Shown here piece by piece: positions 1 to 7,948 of a stretch of DNA of 64,000 bases. This DNA comes from Nakamurella alba (GTDB taxonomy: Bacteria > Actinomycetota > Actinomycetes > Mycobacteriales > Nakamurellaceae). The notes under the pieces were generated by a model. That model saw only the letters and a program-made list of their open reading frames with translations, ran no database searches and had not been told where the DNA came from. Made by a program: the position numbers and the translations under genes. The stretch is from positions 124,001 through 188,000 of the forward strand of contig NZ_WLYK01000001.1 of the NCBI RefSeq assembly GCF_009707545.1. The letters are read 5' to 3'. Numbering within the stretch: the first letter of the stretch is position 1; the number at the start of each line of letters is the position of its first letter.

Positions 1-53
1 GCCGCCACCTCCTCGAGCAACGGGTGTACAGGCACGGCAGGGTCTCTCGCCAT
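1..53 (-). CDS. Start of an unidentified gene running off the left edge
   Basis: An ATG at 53-51 opens a frame that stays open to the window edge and reads MARDPAVPVHPLLEEVAA. It lies 8 bases beyond the stop of the siderophore ATPase on the same strand, so it may be the next gene of that operon. No strong ribosome binding site is visible. Seventeen codons are too few to assign a family. Confidence 0.35.
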   Translation of the reverse strand, partial: MARDPAVPVHPLLEEVA

Positions 54-61
54 TGCGGTGC

Positions 62-937
62 TCACGCCGTGCCCCGCTCCGGGCCGGCGGTGCGACCGCG
101 GCCGAGCGGCACCACCTGCGGTGTCCCGGCCACCGGATCGGGCACCACCAGGCACCGCAGCCCGAATACCTCCTCGACGCGCTCGGCAGTCACGATCCGT
201 TCCGGTGGTCCCTCGGCCAGCACGCGTCCGTCCTTCATCGCGATCAGGTGCGTGCCGTACCGGGCGGCCTGGTTGAGGTCGTGCAGGACGGCCACCAGGG
301 TGCGGCCGGCCAGGTGCAGATCGGTGAACAGCTCCAGGAGCTCGATCTGATGGGTGATGTCGAGGAACGTCGTCGGCTCGTCGAGCAGCAGGATGTCGGT
401 GTGCTGGGCCAGCACCATGGCCACCCAGACCCGCTGCCGCTGACCGCCGGACAGCTCGTCCACCAGCCGGCCGGCCAGGTCGGTGATCCCGGTGTCGTCC
501 ATCGCCACCGCGACGGCCTGTTCGTCGGTCTCCGTCCACTGCCGGAGCACACCCTGGTGCGGGTACCGGCCGCGCGCCACCAGGTCGGCGACGGTGATGC
601 CGTCCGGTGCGATCGCCGTCTGCGGCAGCAGCCCGATCCGGCGCGCCACCTCCTTGGTGCTGTAGGTCCGGATGTCGGCGCCGTCCAGGACCACCTGACC
701 GTCCGACGGCCGGAGCAGTCGGGACAGACCGCGGAGCAGGGTGGACTTGCCACACGCGTTCGGTCCGACGATCACCGTGAACGACCCGTCCGGGATCGAC
801 ACACACAGGTCCTGGCTGATGATCCGCCGGTCGTAGCTGATCGTCGCGTGGTCCAGATGCAGCCGGCCGTGCCCGGTCCGGGTCGGGCCGGGGCGCAGAA
901 CCTCTGCTGCGGCGGTGGTGTCGGTGCGGGCCTTCAC
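62..937 (-). CDS. Siderophore ABC transporter ATP-binding protein (FecE/FepC type)
   Basis: This is the cytoplasmic ATPase of a ferric-siderophore importer, 291 aa, the usual size for the FecE/FepC family. The Walker A motif GPNACGKST is at about residues 58-66, the signature LSGGQRQR at about 162-169 and Walker B ILLLDEPT at about 182-189, followed by the D-loop and the switch histidine in VAVLHDLNQAARY. I chose the GTG at 937 because it overlaps the stop of the upstream permease as GTGA. A much longer open frame upstream is only a read-through shadow of that permease. It is the last clear gene of the operon and would energise the two permeases upstream. Its specificity is inferred from the fused siderophore-interacting protein at the head of the operon. 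Confidence 0.95.
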   Translation of the reverse strand: MKARTDTTAAAEVLRPGPTRTGHGRLHLDHATISYDRRIISQDLCVSIPDGSFTVIVGPNACGKSTLLRGLSRLLRPSDGQVVLDGADIRTYSTKEVARRIGLLPQTAIAPDGITVADLVARGRYPHQGVLRQWTETDEQAVAVAMDDTGITDLAGRLVDELSGGQRQRVWVAMVLAQHTDILLLDEPTTFLDITHQIELLELFTDLHLAGRTLVAVLHDLNQAARYGTHLIAMKDGRVLAEGPPERIVTAERVEEVFGLRCLVVPDPVAGTPQVVPLGRGRTAGPERGTA

Positions 938-2031
938 AGCCGTCTCCCCGCTTCGATGAACAGCAGGTAGCAGAGGTAGCTGCCGCCGAGCATCACCGTG
1001 ATGATCCCGACCGGCAGCGGGGTGGGCCCGATGTGCTGGGCGATCTGGTCCGCGATCAGGCACAGCAGCGCGCCGATCAACGCGGCCGGCGCGAGGGTGA
1101 TGCCCGCGGTGCGGGCGAGCCGGCGGGCGATCTGCGGGGCGACCAGGGAGATGAACGCGATCGGGCCGGAAGCCGCCGTCACGATCGCGGTCAGCGCGAC
1201 CCCGACCAGGACCAGCCCGAGACGTGCGGATGCCACCGGCACACCTTGCGAGGCGGCGACGTCGTCGCCGAGCTCCAGCTGCCGCATCGGCCGGCCGAGC
1301 GCGGCGGCGAGCAGCAGGAACGCGGCGATGCAGGCACCGCCGACGGCCACCTGGGCCCAGGACACGCCGTTGAGGGATCCGGTGCCCCAGGCGGCGGCGG
1401 CCAGCGCCTGCTCGAGCTTCGCCTTGAGCATCAACCAGGTGTTGAGCGACATGAGGATCGCGGAGACGGCGATGCCGACGACGATCAGCCGGAATCCCTG
1501 CACACCCCGCCGGTAGGCCAGCAGGTACACGGCGAGAGCCGTGGCCAGGCCACCGATCAGGGCCCCGCCGACCAGCTGCCAGTAACTGCCGTCGATGACC
1601 AGGATGACGATCAGTGCGCCGGTGTAGGAGCCGTGGGAGAAGCCGATGACGCCCGGGTCGGCGAGCGGGTTGCGCAGCATCGACTGGAACACCGCGCCCG
1701 ATACACCGAGAGCGGCGCCGAACACCACCGCGGCGGCCACCCGTGGCCCCCGCCACTCGACGACGATGTCGTGCACCAGCCCGGTCTGGCCACCGGTCAG
1801 CGCGGAGAACACCTGGCCGGGGTTCAGCGGGTACGAACCGATCATCAGGGACACCACGACCGCCACGGCGAGGGTCAGGGTGAGCACCGAGCAGACCACG
1901 AGCGGGCGCCGGCCGAGCCGCAGCGCGATGCCCCACCGCCGCAGCACCACCACCCGCCGACCGACATCGACGGTCCGCCGGGCGGTTCCGTCCGCCTGGC
2001 GACGGCGCGCTGCCGACACCTCCGCGCTCAC
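934..2031 (-). CDS. Siderophore ABC transporter permease (FecCD family), second subunit
   Basis: This is an integral membrane permease of 365 aa with about nine or ten hydrophobic segments. The family hallmark LRNPLADPGVIG is near residue 140, and the C-terminal part holds the GPIAFISLVAPQIARRL stretch typical of BtuC/FecCD proteins. The GTG at 2031 overlaps the stop of the upstream permease (GTGA) and its own stop overlaps the ATPase start in the same way, so the genes are probably translationally coupled. The N-terminus carries about 45 mostly charged residues before the first membrane helix, slightly longer than usual. It would form a heterodimeric channel with the product of 2028-3077. 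Confidence 0.94.
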   Translation of the reverse strand: MSAEVSAARRRQADGTARRTVDVGRRVVVLRRWGIALRLGRRPLVVCSVLTLTLAVAVVVSLMIGSYPLNPGQVFSALTGGQTGLVHDIVVEWRGPRVAAAVVFGAALGVSGAVFQSMLRNPLADPGVIGFSHGSYTGALIVILVIDGSYWQLVGGALIGGLATALAVYLLAYRRGVQGFRLIVVGIAVSAILMSLNTWLMLKAKLEQALAAAAWGTGSLNGVSWAQVAVGGACIAAFLLLAAALGRPMRQLELGDDVAASQGVPVASARLGLVLVGVALTAIVTAASGPIAFISLVAPQIARRLARTAGITLAPAALIGALLCLIADQIAQHIGPTPLPVGIITVMLGGSYLCYLLFIEAGRRL

Positions 2032-3077
2032 AGCCCGCTCGCCTTCCGCCGCCGCACCATGACGATCAGCACCGGGGCGCCGACGAACGCGGTGACGATC
2101 CCGACGGGGATCTCGCCGGGATGCATCACGATGCGGCCGAGGATGTCGGAGGCCAGCAGCAGGACCGAGGCCAGCAGCACGCTGTAGGCGAAGATCCAGC
2201 GGTGGTCCGGGCCGACGATCCAGCGGGCGACGTGCGGCACCATCAAGCCGACGAACCCGATCGGACCGGCGATCGCGGTGGCGCCGCCGGCGAGCAGGGT
2301 GAGCGCGACCACCGCCAGGATGCGGGTCCGGGTCAGCAGGACACCCTGGGCGACGGCGAGCTCGTCGCCCAGGGCCATGGCGTTGAGCGGGCCGGCCACC
2401 ACGAAGGCCAGGACGAGCGCCACCGCGAAGAACGGCAGGATCGGCCACACCAGGTCCAGCGGGCGGCCCAGGATCGATCCGGCGTCCCAGGACCGCAGCG
2501 CGTCGAACGCGTCCGGGTTGGTCTGCTGCAACGCCTCCCGGGCGCCGCCGAGCACCGCGCCGACGCAGACGCCGGCCAGGACCATCACCACCGGCGAGCG
2601 GCCCTGCCGGGTCGACCCGAGGGCGAGCACCAGCAGCGTGACGACCAGCGCACCGGCGAAGGCGAACCACCGGTAGTCGCCGATCGCGGTGACGCCGAGC
2701 AGGCCCACCGCGACCGTCACCGCGAAGGAGGCGCCCGCCTGCACGCCCAGGATGCCCGGGTCGGCCAGCGGGTTGCGGGTCAGCGCCTGGATGAGGGCGC
2801 CGGCCAGGCCGAGGGCGGCGCCGACCACCAGACCGACAACGGTGCGGGGCAAACGGTAGTCGCGGATCGCGTACTGGTCGATGTCGGCCGACGCGCGGAA
2901 CAGCGCATCCCACACCACCGACGGCGCGATCGTCGTCGACCCGATCATCACGCTCAGCACCACCAGCACCAGCAGGGTCACCAGTGCGACGAGCAGTCCG
3001 ATCAGACGCCGACGCGGCCCGGGCCCCCGCCGGCGGCGGGTGCCCGGGCCGTCGTGCCGCACGGCGAAAGCTGTCAC
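2028..3077 (-). CDS. Siderophore ABC transporter permease (FecCD family), first subunit
   Basis: This is a 349-aa polytopic membrane protein of the FecCD/BtuC family. A basic N-terminus is followed by a membrane segment, the hallmark LTRNPLADPGILG is near residue 107, and the GPIGFVGLMVPHVARWI block lies in the C-terminal half. The start is a GTG at 3077 overlapping the stop of the binding-protein gene. Paired permease subunits, as here, are normal for importers of hydroxamate- or catecholate-type ferric siderophores. Its partner lies directly downstream. Confidence 0.94.
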   Translation of the reverse strand: MTAFAVRHDGPGTRRRRGPGPRRRLIGLLVALVTLLVLVVLSVMIGSTTIAPSVVWDALFRASADIDQYAIRDYRLPRTVVGLVVGAALGLAGALIQALTRNPLADPGILGVQAGASFAVTVAVGLLGVTAIGDYRWFAFAGALVVTLLVLALGSTRQGRSPVVMVLAGVCVGAVLGGAREALQQTNPDAFDALRSWDAGSILGRPLDLVWPILPFFAVALVLAFVVAGPLNAMALGDELAVAQGVLLTRTRILAVVALTLLAGGATAIAGPIGFVGLMVPHVARWIVGPDHRWIFAYSVLLASVLLLASDILGRIVMHPGEIPVGIVTAFVGAPVLIVMVRRRKASGL

Positions 3078-4186
3078 CCCTGCGCGGGGAGCGACGCCAG
3101 CGCGGCGTCGAGCGAGTCCAGGTACTGCAGGACGGGTCCGTAGGAGTTGTTGCCGGGGCAGAAGAGCCCGAGCGCACGACCGGAGGCCACGGCCGGCAGC
3201 GCCTTCCAGGTGTTGCTGTCGACCACCGCCTGGAACGCCTCCTTCGGCTTGCCCTCCGCGTCGACCGGGTAGGTGATCACGTCGTAGTCGGCCAGCTCGG
3301 CGATCTGCTCGAACGACAACGACGCCCAGGCCAGCGGATCCGCACCCTCGGCGGCCTGCGGGAAGTTCATGCCGATGTCACCCTGGGCGATCTCGACGCA
3401 GCCGATGTCCGAGACGGCGAACGTGCCCGGGTCCGAGTTCGACCAGCGGTCCACGTTGACGAACGAGGTGTCGGCGATGATCTCCGGATAGGTCTCCTCG
3501 ATCGAGGCCAGCTTCGTGGCGAACGCGTCCTTCTGCTCGTCGAGACCGTCGGTGACGTCACCGGCCTCCGCCAGCCCGTCGGCGAGTTCCTTCCACTCCA
3601 CGTCGAGACCCCAGAAGACGGTCGGGGCAATGGAAGTCAGCTGCTTCTCGATCTGCTCGAACTCGCTGTCGGGCAGCTGGACCAGGATGAGGTCCGGCTC
3701 CAGGCCGGCGAGCTGCTCCATGTCGACCTGGTCACCGCTGGTACCCAGGTTGGTGGCGGCCGCGTAGGCGGCCTGCTGCGCCTCGGGGATGAGGCCGATG
3801 TCGGAGGCGCTCTCCTCGGTGACACCGACCGGCTCGCCGCCCATGTCGATGAACGGCAGGGTGGTGTTGCCGATGGTGACGACCCGCTGCGGGTCGGCCG
3901 GGATCTCGATGCTGCCGTTGCCGGCCTGCACCGTCCGCGTCGCGCTGCCGGCGCTCTCGCTGGTGGAGGTCGCATCACTGGTCGCGGCGCTCGTGGTACC
4001 GGAGGTCGCCGGGCTGTCGCTGCTGGTGCCCGCCGAGCTGCTCGCCGCGGTGGTGGCGGCAGGGGTGGTGGTGGCGCCGGATCCGGCGGCCGGCTGGTCG
4101 CTGCCACAACCGCTGAGCACCAACGCGATACCCGCGATGGCGGTGGTCAGGGCAGCGCCGCCGCGTCGGCGTCGTGTCGTGATCAT
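3074..4186 (-). CDS. Ferric-siderophore-binding lipoprotein
   Basis: This is the extracellular solute-binding subunit, 370 aa. The N-terminus is a lipoprotein signal: basic MITTRRRRGG, a hydrophobic core, then the lipobox LSGC with the lipidated cysteine near residue 27. A linker of about 60 residues rich in Ser, Thr and Ala follows. The folded part starts near RTVQAGNGSIEIPADPQRVVTIG, a common entry into the FepB/FhuD-type fold. A possible SD (AGGAAG) lies 9 bases before the ATG. The gene is 63 bases downstream of the siderophore-interacting protein and overlaps the first permease by 4 bases. The ligand cannot be read from sequence. Confidence 0.93.
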   Translation of the reverse strand: MITTRRRRGGAALTTAIAGIALVLSGCGSDQPAAGSGATTTPAATTAASSSAGTSSDSPATSGTTSAATSDATSTSESAGSATRTVQAGNGSIEIPADPQRVVTIGNTTLPFIDMGGEPVGVTEESASDIGLIPEAQQAAYAAATNLGTSGDQVDMEQLAGLEPDLILVQLPDSEFEQIEKQLTSIAPTVFWGLDVEWKELADGLAEAGDVTDGLDEQKDAFATKLASIEETYPEIIADTSFVNVDRWSNSDPGTFAVSDIGCVEIAQGDIGMNFPQAAEGADPLAWASLSFEQIAELADYDVITYPVDAEGKPKEAFQAVVDSNTWKALPAVASGRALGLFCPGNNSYGPVLQYLDSLDAALASLPAQG

Positions 4187-4217
4187 GGATGTTCTGCTTC
4201 CTGTTGTTCGGGCTGAT

Positions 4218-4271
4218 CGGTGGGTCGGGTCAGAGGCCGGTGGGTCGGGTCAGAGGTCGGTGGGCCGGGTG
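4218..4271. repeat. 20-bp tandem repeat across the 3' end of the SIP-methyltransferase gene
   Basis: Two nearly exact 20-base units (CGGTGGGTCGGGTCAGAGGC and a copy ending in T) occupy 4218-4237 and 4238-4257, followed by a partial diverged copy to 4271. The stop codon of the minus-strand gene is inside the second unit. The C-terminal residues TRPTDL are therefore encoded by repeat sequence, and the unit is repeated once more beyond the stop. Confidence 0.75.
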
Positions 4272-6133
4272 ACCGGTGCCGTGGGCCGGAGGTCGTGGAC
4301 GGTGGTGCCGTGGCCGACGGTGTGGGTCGCGCCGCGGAGCAGCCCGGCCCTGGTGATGACGGCGTCGAGTTCGGCCGCCGTGCGCATGCCGGACCCGTGC
4401 ACGGTCAAGGCGAGCAGGTCGGCCTCGGCGTCGTGCTCGTCGAGATCACCGGTGTCGAAGGTCTCCTCGATCAGCAGCACGCGGCCGCCGGGAAGCAGAC
4501 CGTCGGCGGCACGGCGCAGGGCATGGGTGGCGTCCGGATCGGGAAGTGGCTGCAGCGCGCGGGCGATCAGCACCGCGTCCGCGGCCGGTCCGGCCTCGAA
4601 GATCGACTGCTCGAGCACGGTCACCCGCTCCCGCTGGTGCGCGTCGAGGTCGGAGTCGGCCAGGTCCCGGCGCAGCCAGTCGGCCTGCGCGGGCAGTGCG
4701 CAGATCGTCACCCGCAGATCCGGGTGCGCGGCCACGAACTCCTGTGCCTGCACCCCCGCGCCGGCGGAGTGGACGACCAGGTGCCGGACATCGGTCAGGA
4801 GGCCCGACGCTGCGATGGCCAGGGCAGGAGCCGACTGGAAGCCCGCGATGCGGTCCAGGTAGCGGTCCTCGTAGTCCTGCTCGGCCCGCACGTCGGCGAA
4901 GGCCTGACCGGTGACCGAGGCGTACGCGGAGCGGCCGGACCGCACCGACCCGACGAGACCGAGGATGCCGAGCATCTCCCGCCCCCGTACCCCGCGCGGG
5001 TGCAGCGAGTCGGCCATGAAGTCGACGGTCAGCACCTCACCCACCGGCGTGAGCCCGTAACGTCCGGGCGCGGTTGTGGTGAGCAGGCCGATGGACTGCA
5101 GGTAACGCAGCAGCTTGCCCAGCGCGCGTTCGTCGGACCCGGTGGCGACCGCGAGGTCCGCGACGCCGGTGGTCCCACGGGAGATCAGGTCGGGGACACC
5201 CAGTTCCACGGCGGTCCGGATGGCGATCGGCCGGATCAGCTCGGTCAGCTCGTGCAAGCGCTCGAACGGCGTGACCGACTTCTCGGGATCCGGTACGGCG
5301 TCGTCGATCTCGGAGGCGATCACCTCGCCGCGGCGCCAGTACCCGGTGAACTCGACGTCCCCCTTGGGCATCCTGCGGTCCTCCAGCAGGTGCCGGCGCA
5401 GGTCACGTACGGCGGTGCGTTCCCCGGCGACCCAGGCGAACGGGCGGCCGTCCCACCACGTGCTGCCGCGGACGGTGTCCACCAGCAGCGTGGTCGTGCC
5501 GGCCTCGGCGCCGTCGCGGACCAGCCAGGTGACCTCCACCCGGGGGAGCGGCCGCAGCTCGATCCGGTGCGCGGCCTCGGCGACCTCGACGAACACCTGC
5601 GCCCTCGTGTCCTCCGGAAGCTGGTCGAGCAGGCGGGCGATCGCGGGGAGGGCGGTGTCGTCGCCCGCCACCAGCAGCCAGTCGGTGTGCTGCGGGAGCG
5701 CCCGGGACGTCGAGGGGCCGTAGAGGTGGAGGGCGTCCCCGGGACGGGCGCGGGCCGCCCAGGTGGTGCCGACCCCGATGCCGTGCCGGACGAATTCGAC
5801 GTCCAGCTCACCGGCGTCGGGATCCCAGCGCCGCACGGTGTACTCCCGCGACAGCGGGCGGGGGTGCCGCGGCACGTCGAGACCGTTCTCCAGCTGGACC
5901 GGGAGGACAGGGACCGAGGCGCCGGGATGGCAGAAGAGCAACCGGATGTCGTCGTCGAAGCCGGTCGACTCGAAGGCGGGCTGCCGGAAGCCGTTGCTCG
6001 AGATGAACGCACCGAGCTGGGCGCCGGTCAGGGTGATGCGCCGCAGACCGGAGGAGAGGTCGGCGACCCGCAGCACCTCGACCTGACGCAGGGTCGTCGG
6101 GCGCACGGTGAGTCGACGCGCGGTCCTCGGCAT
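4250..6133 (-). CDS. Siderophore-interacting protein fused to an O-methyltransferase-like domain
   Basis: This is a 627-aa two-domain protein. Residues 1 to about 285 form a siderophore-interacting protein (ViuB/FAD-binding family). The FAD-site block SREYTVRRWD is near 95-105, DVEFVRHGIGVGTTWA follows, and the C-terminal WVAGERTAVRDLRRHLLEDR plus GYWRRGE are standard for this NAD(P)H ferric-siderophore reductase family. Residues from about 290 to the end look like a class-II O-methyltransferase: a helical dimerisation part (RPIAIRTAVELGVPDLI) and a Rossmann part ending LLPGGRVLLIEE. The SAM-binding glycine motif is weak (VVHSAGAG rather than DVGGG), and the usual catalytic histidine region reads ARALQPLPDP, so methylation may be lost. 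The gene heads the iron-uptake operon. The reductase role is family knowledge; the role of the second domain is unknown. Confidence 0.88.
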   Translation of the reverse strand: MPRTARRLTVRPTTLRQVEVLRVADLSSGLRRITLTGAQLGAFISSNGFRQPAFESTGFDDDIRLLFCHPGASVPVLPVQLENGLDVPRHPRPLSREYTVRRWDPDAGELDVEFVRHGIGVGTTWAARARPGDALHLYGPSTSRALPQHTDWLLVAGDDTALPAIARLLDQLPEDTRAQVFVEVAEAAHRIELRPLPRVEVTWLVRDGAEAGTTTLLVDTVRGSTWWDGRPFAWVAGERTAVRDLRRHLLEDRRMPKGDVEFTGYWRRGEVIASEIDDAVPDPEKSVTPFERLHELTELIRPIAIRTAVELGVPDLISRGTTGVADLAVATGSDERALGKLLRYLQSIGLLTTTAPGRYGLTPVGEVLTVDFMADSLHPRGVRGREMLGILGLVGSVRSGRSAYASVTGQAFADVRAEQDYEDRYLDRIAGFQSAPALAIAASGLLTDVRHLVVHSAGAGVQAQEFVAAHPDLRVTICALPAQADWLRRDLADSDLDAHQRERVTVLEQSIFEAGPAADAVLIARALQPLPDPDATHALRRAADGLLPGGRVLLIEETFDTGDLDEHDAEADLLALTVHGSGMRTAAELDAVITRAGLLRGATHTVGHGTTVHDLRPTAPVTRPTDL

Positions 6134-6188
6134 GCGCAGCGGCCCTTTCCGTGAGGTCGAGGTCGGATCGGCCGCGCTCGAACGTGTC

Positions 6189-6208
6189 AGAGGTTAGGAA
6201 ACCTTTCC
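6189..6208. promoter_or_regulatory. Candidate IdeR/DtxR-like iron box
   Basis: The sequence AGGTTAGG at 6191-6198 matches one half of the actinobacterial iron-box consensus TTAGGTTAGGCTAACCTAA at 8 of 8 positions. The other half is poor, giving about 11 of 19 matches overall. Its position between the divergent iron-uptake operon (start 6133) and the AraC regulator (start 6218) fits iron control of both, but binding is unproven. Confidence 0.4.
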
Positions 6209-6217
6209 TTCAATGGT

Positions 6218-7843
6218 GTGCGCAGACTGCCGTATCGTGAGGATGTGATCTGGACCTTTCCGGCACTCGCCGGCACCGGGGGGCCGCCGCCGTTGCCCGC
6301 CGCCCGATCCGACTCGACCGGTCAGTCCCGCCGGCCGCTGGTGATCTGGGTGCGCACCGGGGAGGCGCACGTGCACATCGACCACTCGGTGGCCGTGCAC
6401 CTGACGGCCGGGACGGGGGTCTGGATCCCCGCGGACGGCTGGCACCACCGCGCGGTCGTCACCGAGCCGGGCACCGTCGCGTTCCCGCTGTGGCCCGGCC
6501 CCGTCGCCCGGCCGGTGGCGGAACCGACGCGGTTCGACGTGCCGGACGATTGGCAGGACTGGTTGATCCAGCAGTTCAACCTGCAGATCACCCCGCTGCG
6601 CGGGGCCGGGATCCCTTCCGATGCGATCGGCGACCTCCTCCGGCGCAGTCCGTCCCGCCCGCCGACGGTGGCCGGGCCGGAGACCGCCACGCCCGCCGTG
6701 CCCCTTGATCCGCCGGCCATGCCGAGAACCCGTGGCGCGAGGGCGGTGGCGGAGGCCTTGAGTCGCGATCCCGCTGTCGATCTCACGGTCGAGCAGTGGG
6801 CGGCGAAGGTGCTGTCCAGCCCGCGCACCCTGCGCCGCGACTTCCTCTCGGGGACCGGGGTGACCTTCGAGCAGTGGCGGCTGGACTGCCGGTTGTCCGC
6901 GGCCGTGGAGTTCCTCGGGTCGGGGTACGACGTCGACCAGGTGGCCGCGCGTGTCGGCTTCGCCAGCCGCAATGGTTTCACCCGTGCCTTCAAGCAGCGG
7001 TTCGCCTCGACCCCGCACGACTTCCGGCGCAGGCTCACCGTGCACCAGGCTGCCGCCCCCTCCCGGCGGGCCACGGCCGAGCGCCGGTCCGACGACCTGG
7101 TGAAACTGGTTCGTGAGCAACAGGTCTCGGAGGCACCCGCACTGCTCCCCGAGGCCCACACCGCCGCGCACGCCAACGACGCCCACGTGCTGAGCTGGGT
7201 GTACCGCGGCAGCGGGTACCTCGACGTCGCCGGCCGGCGGTACGAAAGGCGACGGGGCGACGCGATCTGGATCCCGGCCGGTGTCGAGCACGTCACCGGG
7301 CTCCGCCAGGGTTCGATCTCGCTGCCGGTGGGCGATGCCCGCCCGGGGGACCTGCGGCTGACAGTGCCGCTGCGGGTGCGGTTCTCGCCCGCCTGGGACG
7401 ACTTCCTGATGTTCCACGGCATCAGCTCCAGGTCCATCCTGCAGCCCGACGACCACGACCCGGCGCAAATCGTCGGGCTGTTCCACGAGCAGCTCGCCGC
7501 CCAGCGTGTGCTGTCCGCGCCGATGCCGACCGACCCGACGGCCCGCGCCGCCGCGACCGACTTCCTCCGCACCATCGGCACCGGTGATCGATCCGCTGAC
7601 CTTGACCTGCCCGCTGAGACCCATCGCGCCTTCCGCGAGGAGACCGGGATGACCTTCGCCCGCTGGCGCTACGCCGCCCGCATGCGCATCGCCCGTGACC
7701 TGCTCGCCGGCGGCGCGACCCCCGGCGCCGTCGCGCGCCGCGTCGGCTACGCCCACCTGCCGACCTTCAGTGCCGCCTTCGCCCGCTTCCACGGGGTGTC
7801 GCCGAGTGAGTACCGGGGTCAGGAGGCCGGGTCGGCCGGGTGA
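6218..7843 (+). CDS. Tandem double AraC-type regulator (cupin-HTH-cupin-HTH)
   Basis: This 541-aa transcription factor has two AraC modules in one polypeptide. Module 1 has a cupin-like sensor at about 35-105 (VHIDHSVAVHLTAGTGVWIPADGWHH) and a full AraC domain at about 170-275, with the second HTH reading QVAARVGFASRNGFTRAFKQRF. Module 2 repeats the order: cupin at about 318-385 (GRRYERRRGDAIWIPAGVEHV) and a shorter AraC domain at about 460-535 ending VGYAHLPTFSAAFARFHGVSPSEYR, apparently with only one complete HTH. The usual family length is 250-310 aa. The frame starts at a GTG; a second GTG 27 bases downstream (6245) is an alternative. It is divergent from the siderophore operon and is its most likely regulator, as AraC proteins are for several siderophore systems. 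Confidence 0.88.
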   Translation: MRRLPYREDVIWTFPALAGTGGPPPLPAARSDSTGQSRRPLVIWVRTGEAHVHIDHSVAVHLTAGTGVWIPADGWHHRAVVTEPGTVAFPLWPGPVARPVAEPTRFDVPDDWQDWLIQQFNLQITPLRGAGIPSDAIGDLLRRSPSRPPTVAGPETATPAVPLDPPAMPRTRGARAVAEALSRDPAVDLTVEQWAAKVLSSPRTLRRDFLSGTGVTFEQWRLDCRLSAAVEFLGSGYDVDQVAARVGFASRNGFTRAFKQRFASTPHDFRRRLTVHQAAAPSRRATAERRSDDLVKLVREQQVSEAPALLPEAHTAAHANDAHVLSWVYRGSGYLDVAGRRYERRRGDAIWIPAGVEHVTGLRQGSISLPVGDARPGDLRLTVPLRVRFSPAWDDFLMFHGISSRSILQPDDHDPAQIVGLFHEQLAAQRVLSAPMPTDPTARAAATDFLRTIGTGDRSADLDLPAETHRAFREETGMTFARWRYAARMRIARDLLAGGATPGAVARRVGYAHLPTFSAAFARFHGVSPSEYRGQEAGSAG

Positions 7844-7868
7844 TCGAACCCGCCGCCGATCGCCGCTG

Positions 7869-7900
7869 TTCGGCGTCGATCGACGGCGGCCGACGCCGAG
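7869..7900. terminator. Hairpin between convergent genes, probable bidirectional terminator
   Basis: The arms CGGCGTCG (7871-7878) and CGACGCCG (7891-7898) pair perfectly around a 12-base loop, with one extra T-A and one G-T pair outside. There is no T run, as is common in GC-rich actinobacteria. It separates the AraC gene (+) from the end of the sulfur operon (-). Confidence 0.5.
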
Positions 7901-7948
7901 AACCGAAGGGGTGTCGACCACATCGGGCCGGGTGTGGGTTGCCGACCG

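Noticed and set aside
62-1936. A 624-codon reading that would fuse permease-region sequence to the siderophore ATPase
   Set aside because: The first half is a shadow of the permease; the GTGA overlap at 934-937 gives a clean ATPase start.
934-3177. A single 747-codon frame covering both siderophore permease positions
   Set aside because: Only the part from GTG 2031 is permease sequence; the upstream part is an out-of-frame reading of the first permease gene.
4220-6154. A 644-codon open frame on the plus strand opposite the siderophore fusion gene
   Set aside because: Its translation is low-complexity (Arg, Gly, Pro-rich) without any domain, while the minus-strand frame has clear motifs. This is expected in high-GC DNA.
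6194-7921. A 575-codon frame antisense to the double AraC gene
   Set aside because: The protein has no recognisable motif and starts beyond the convergent terminator hairpin; the plus-strand AraC motifs decide.
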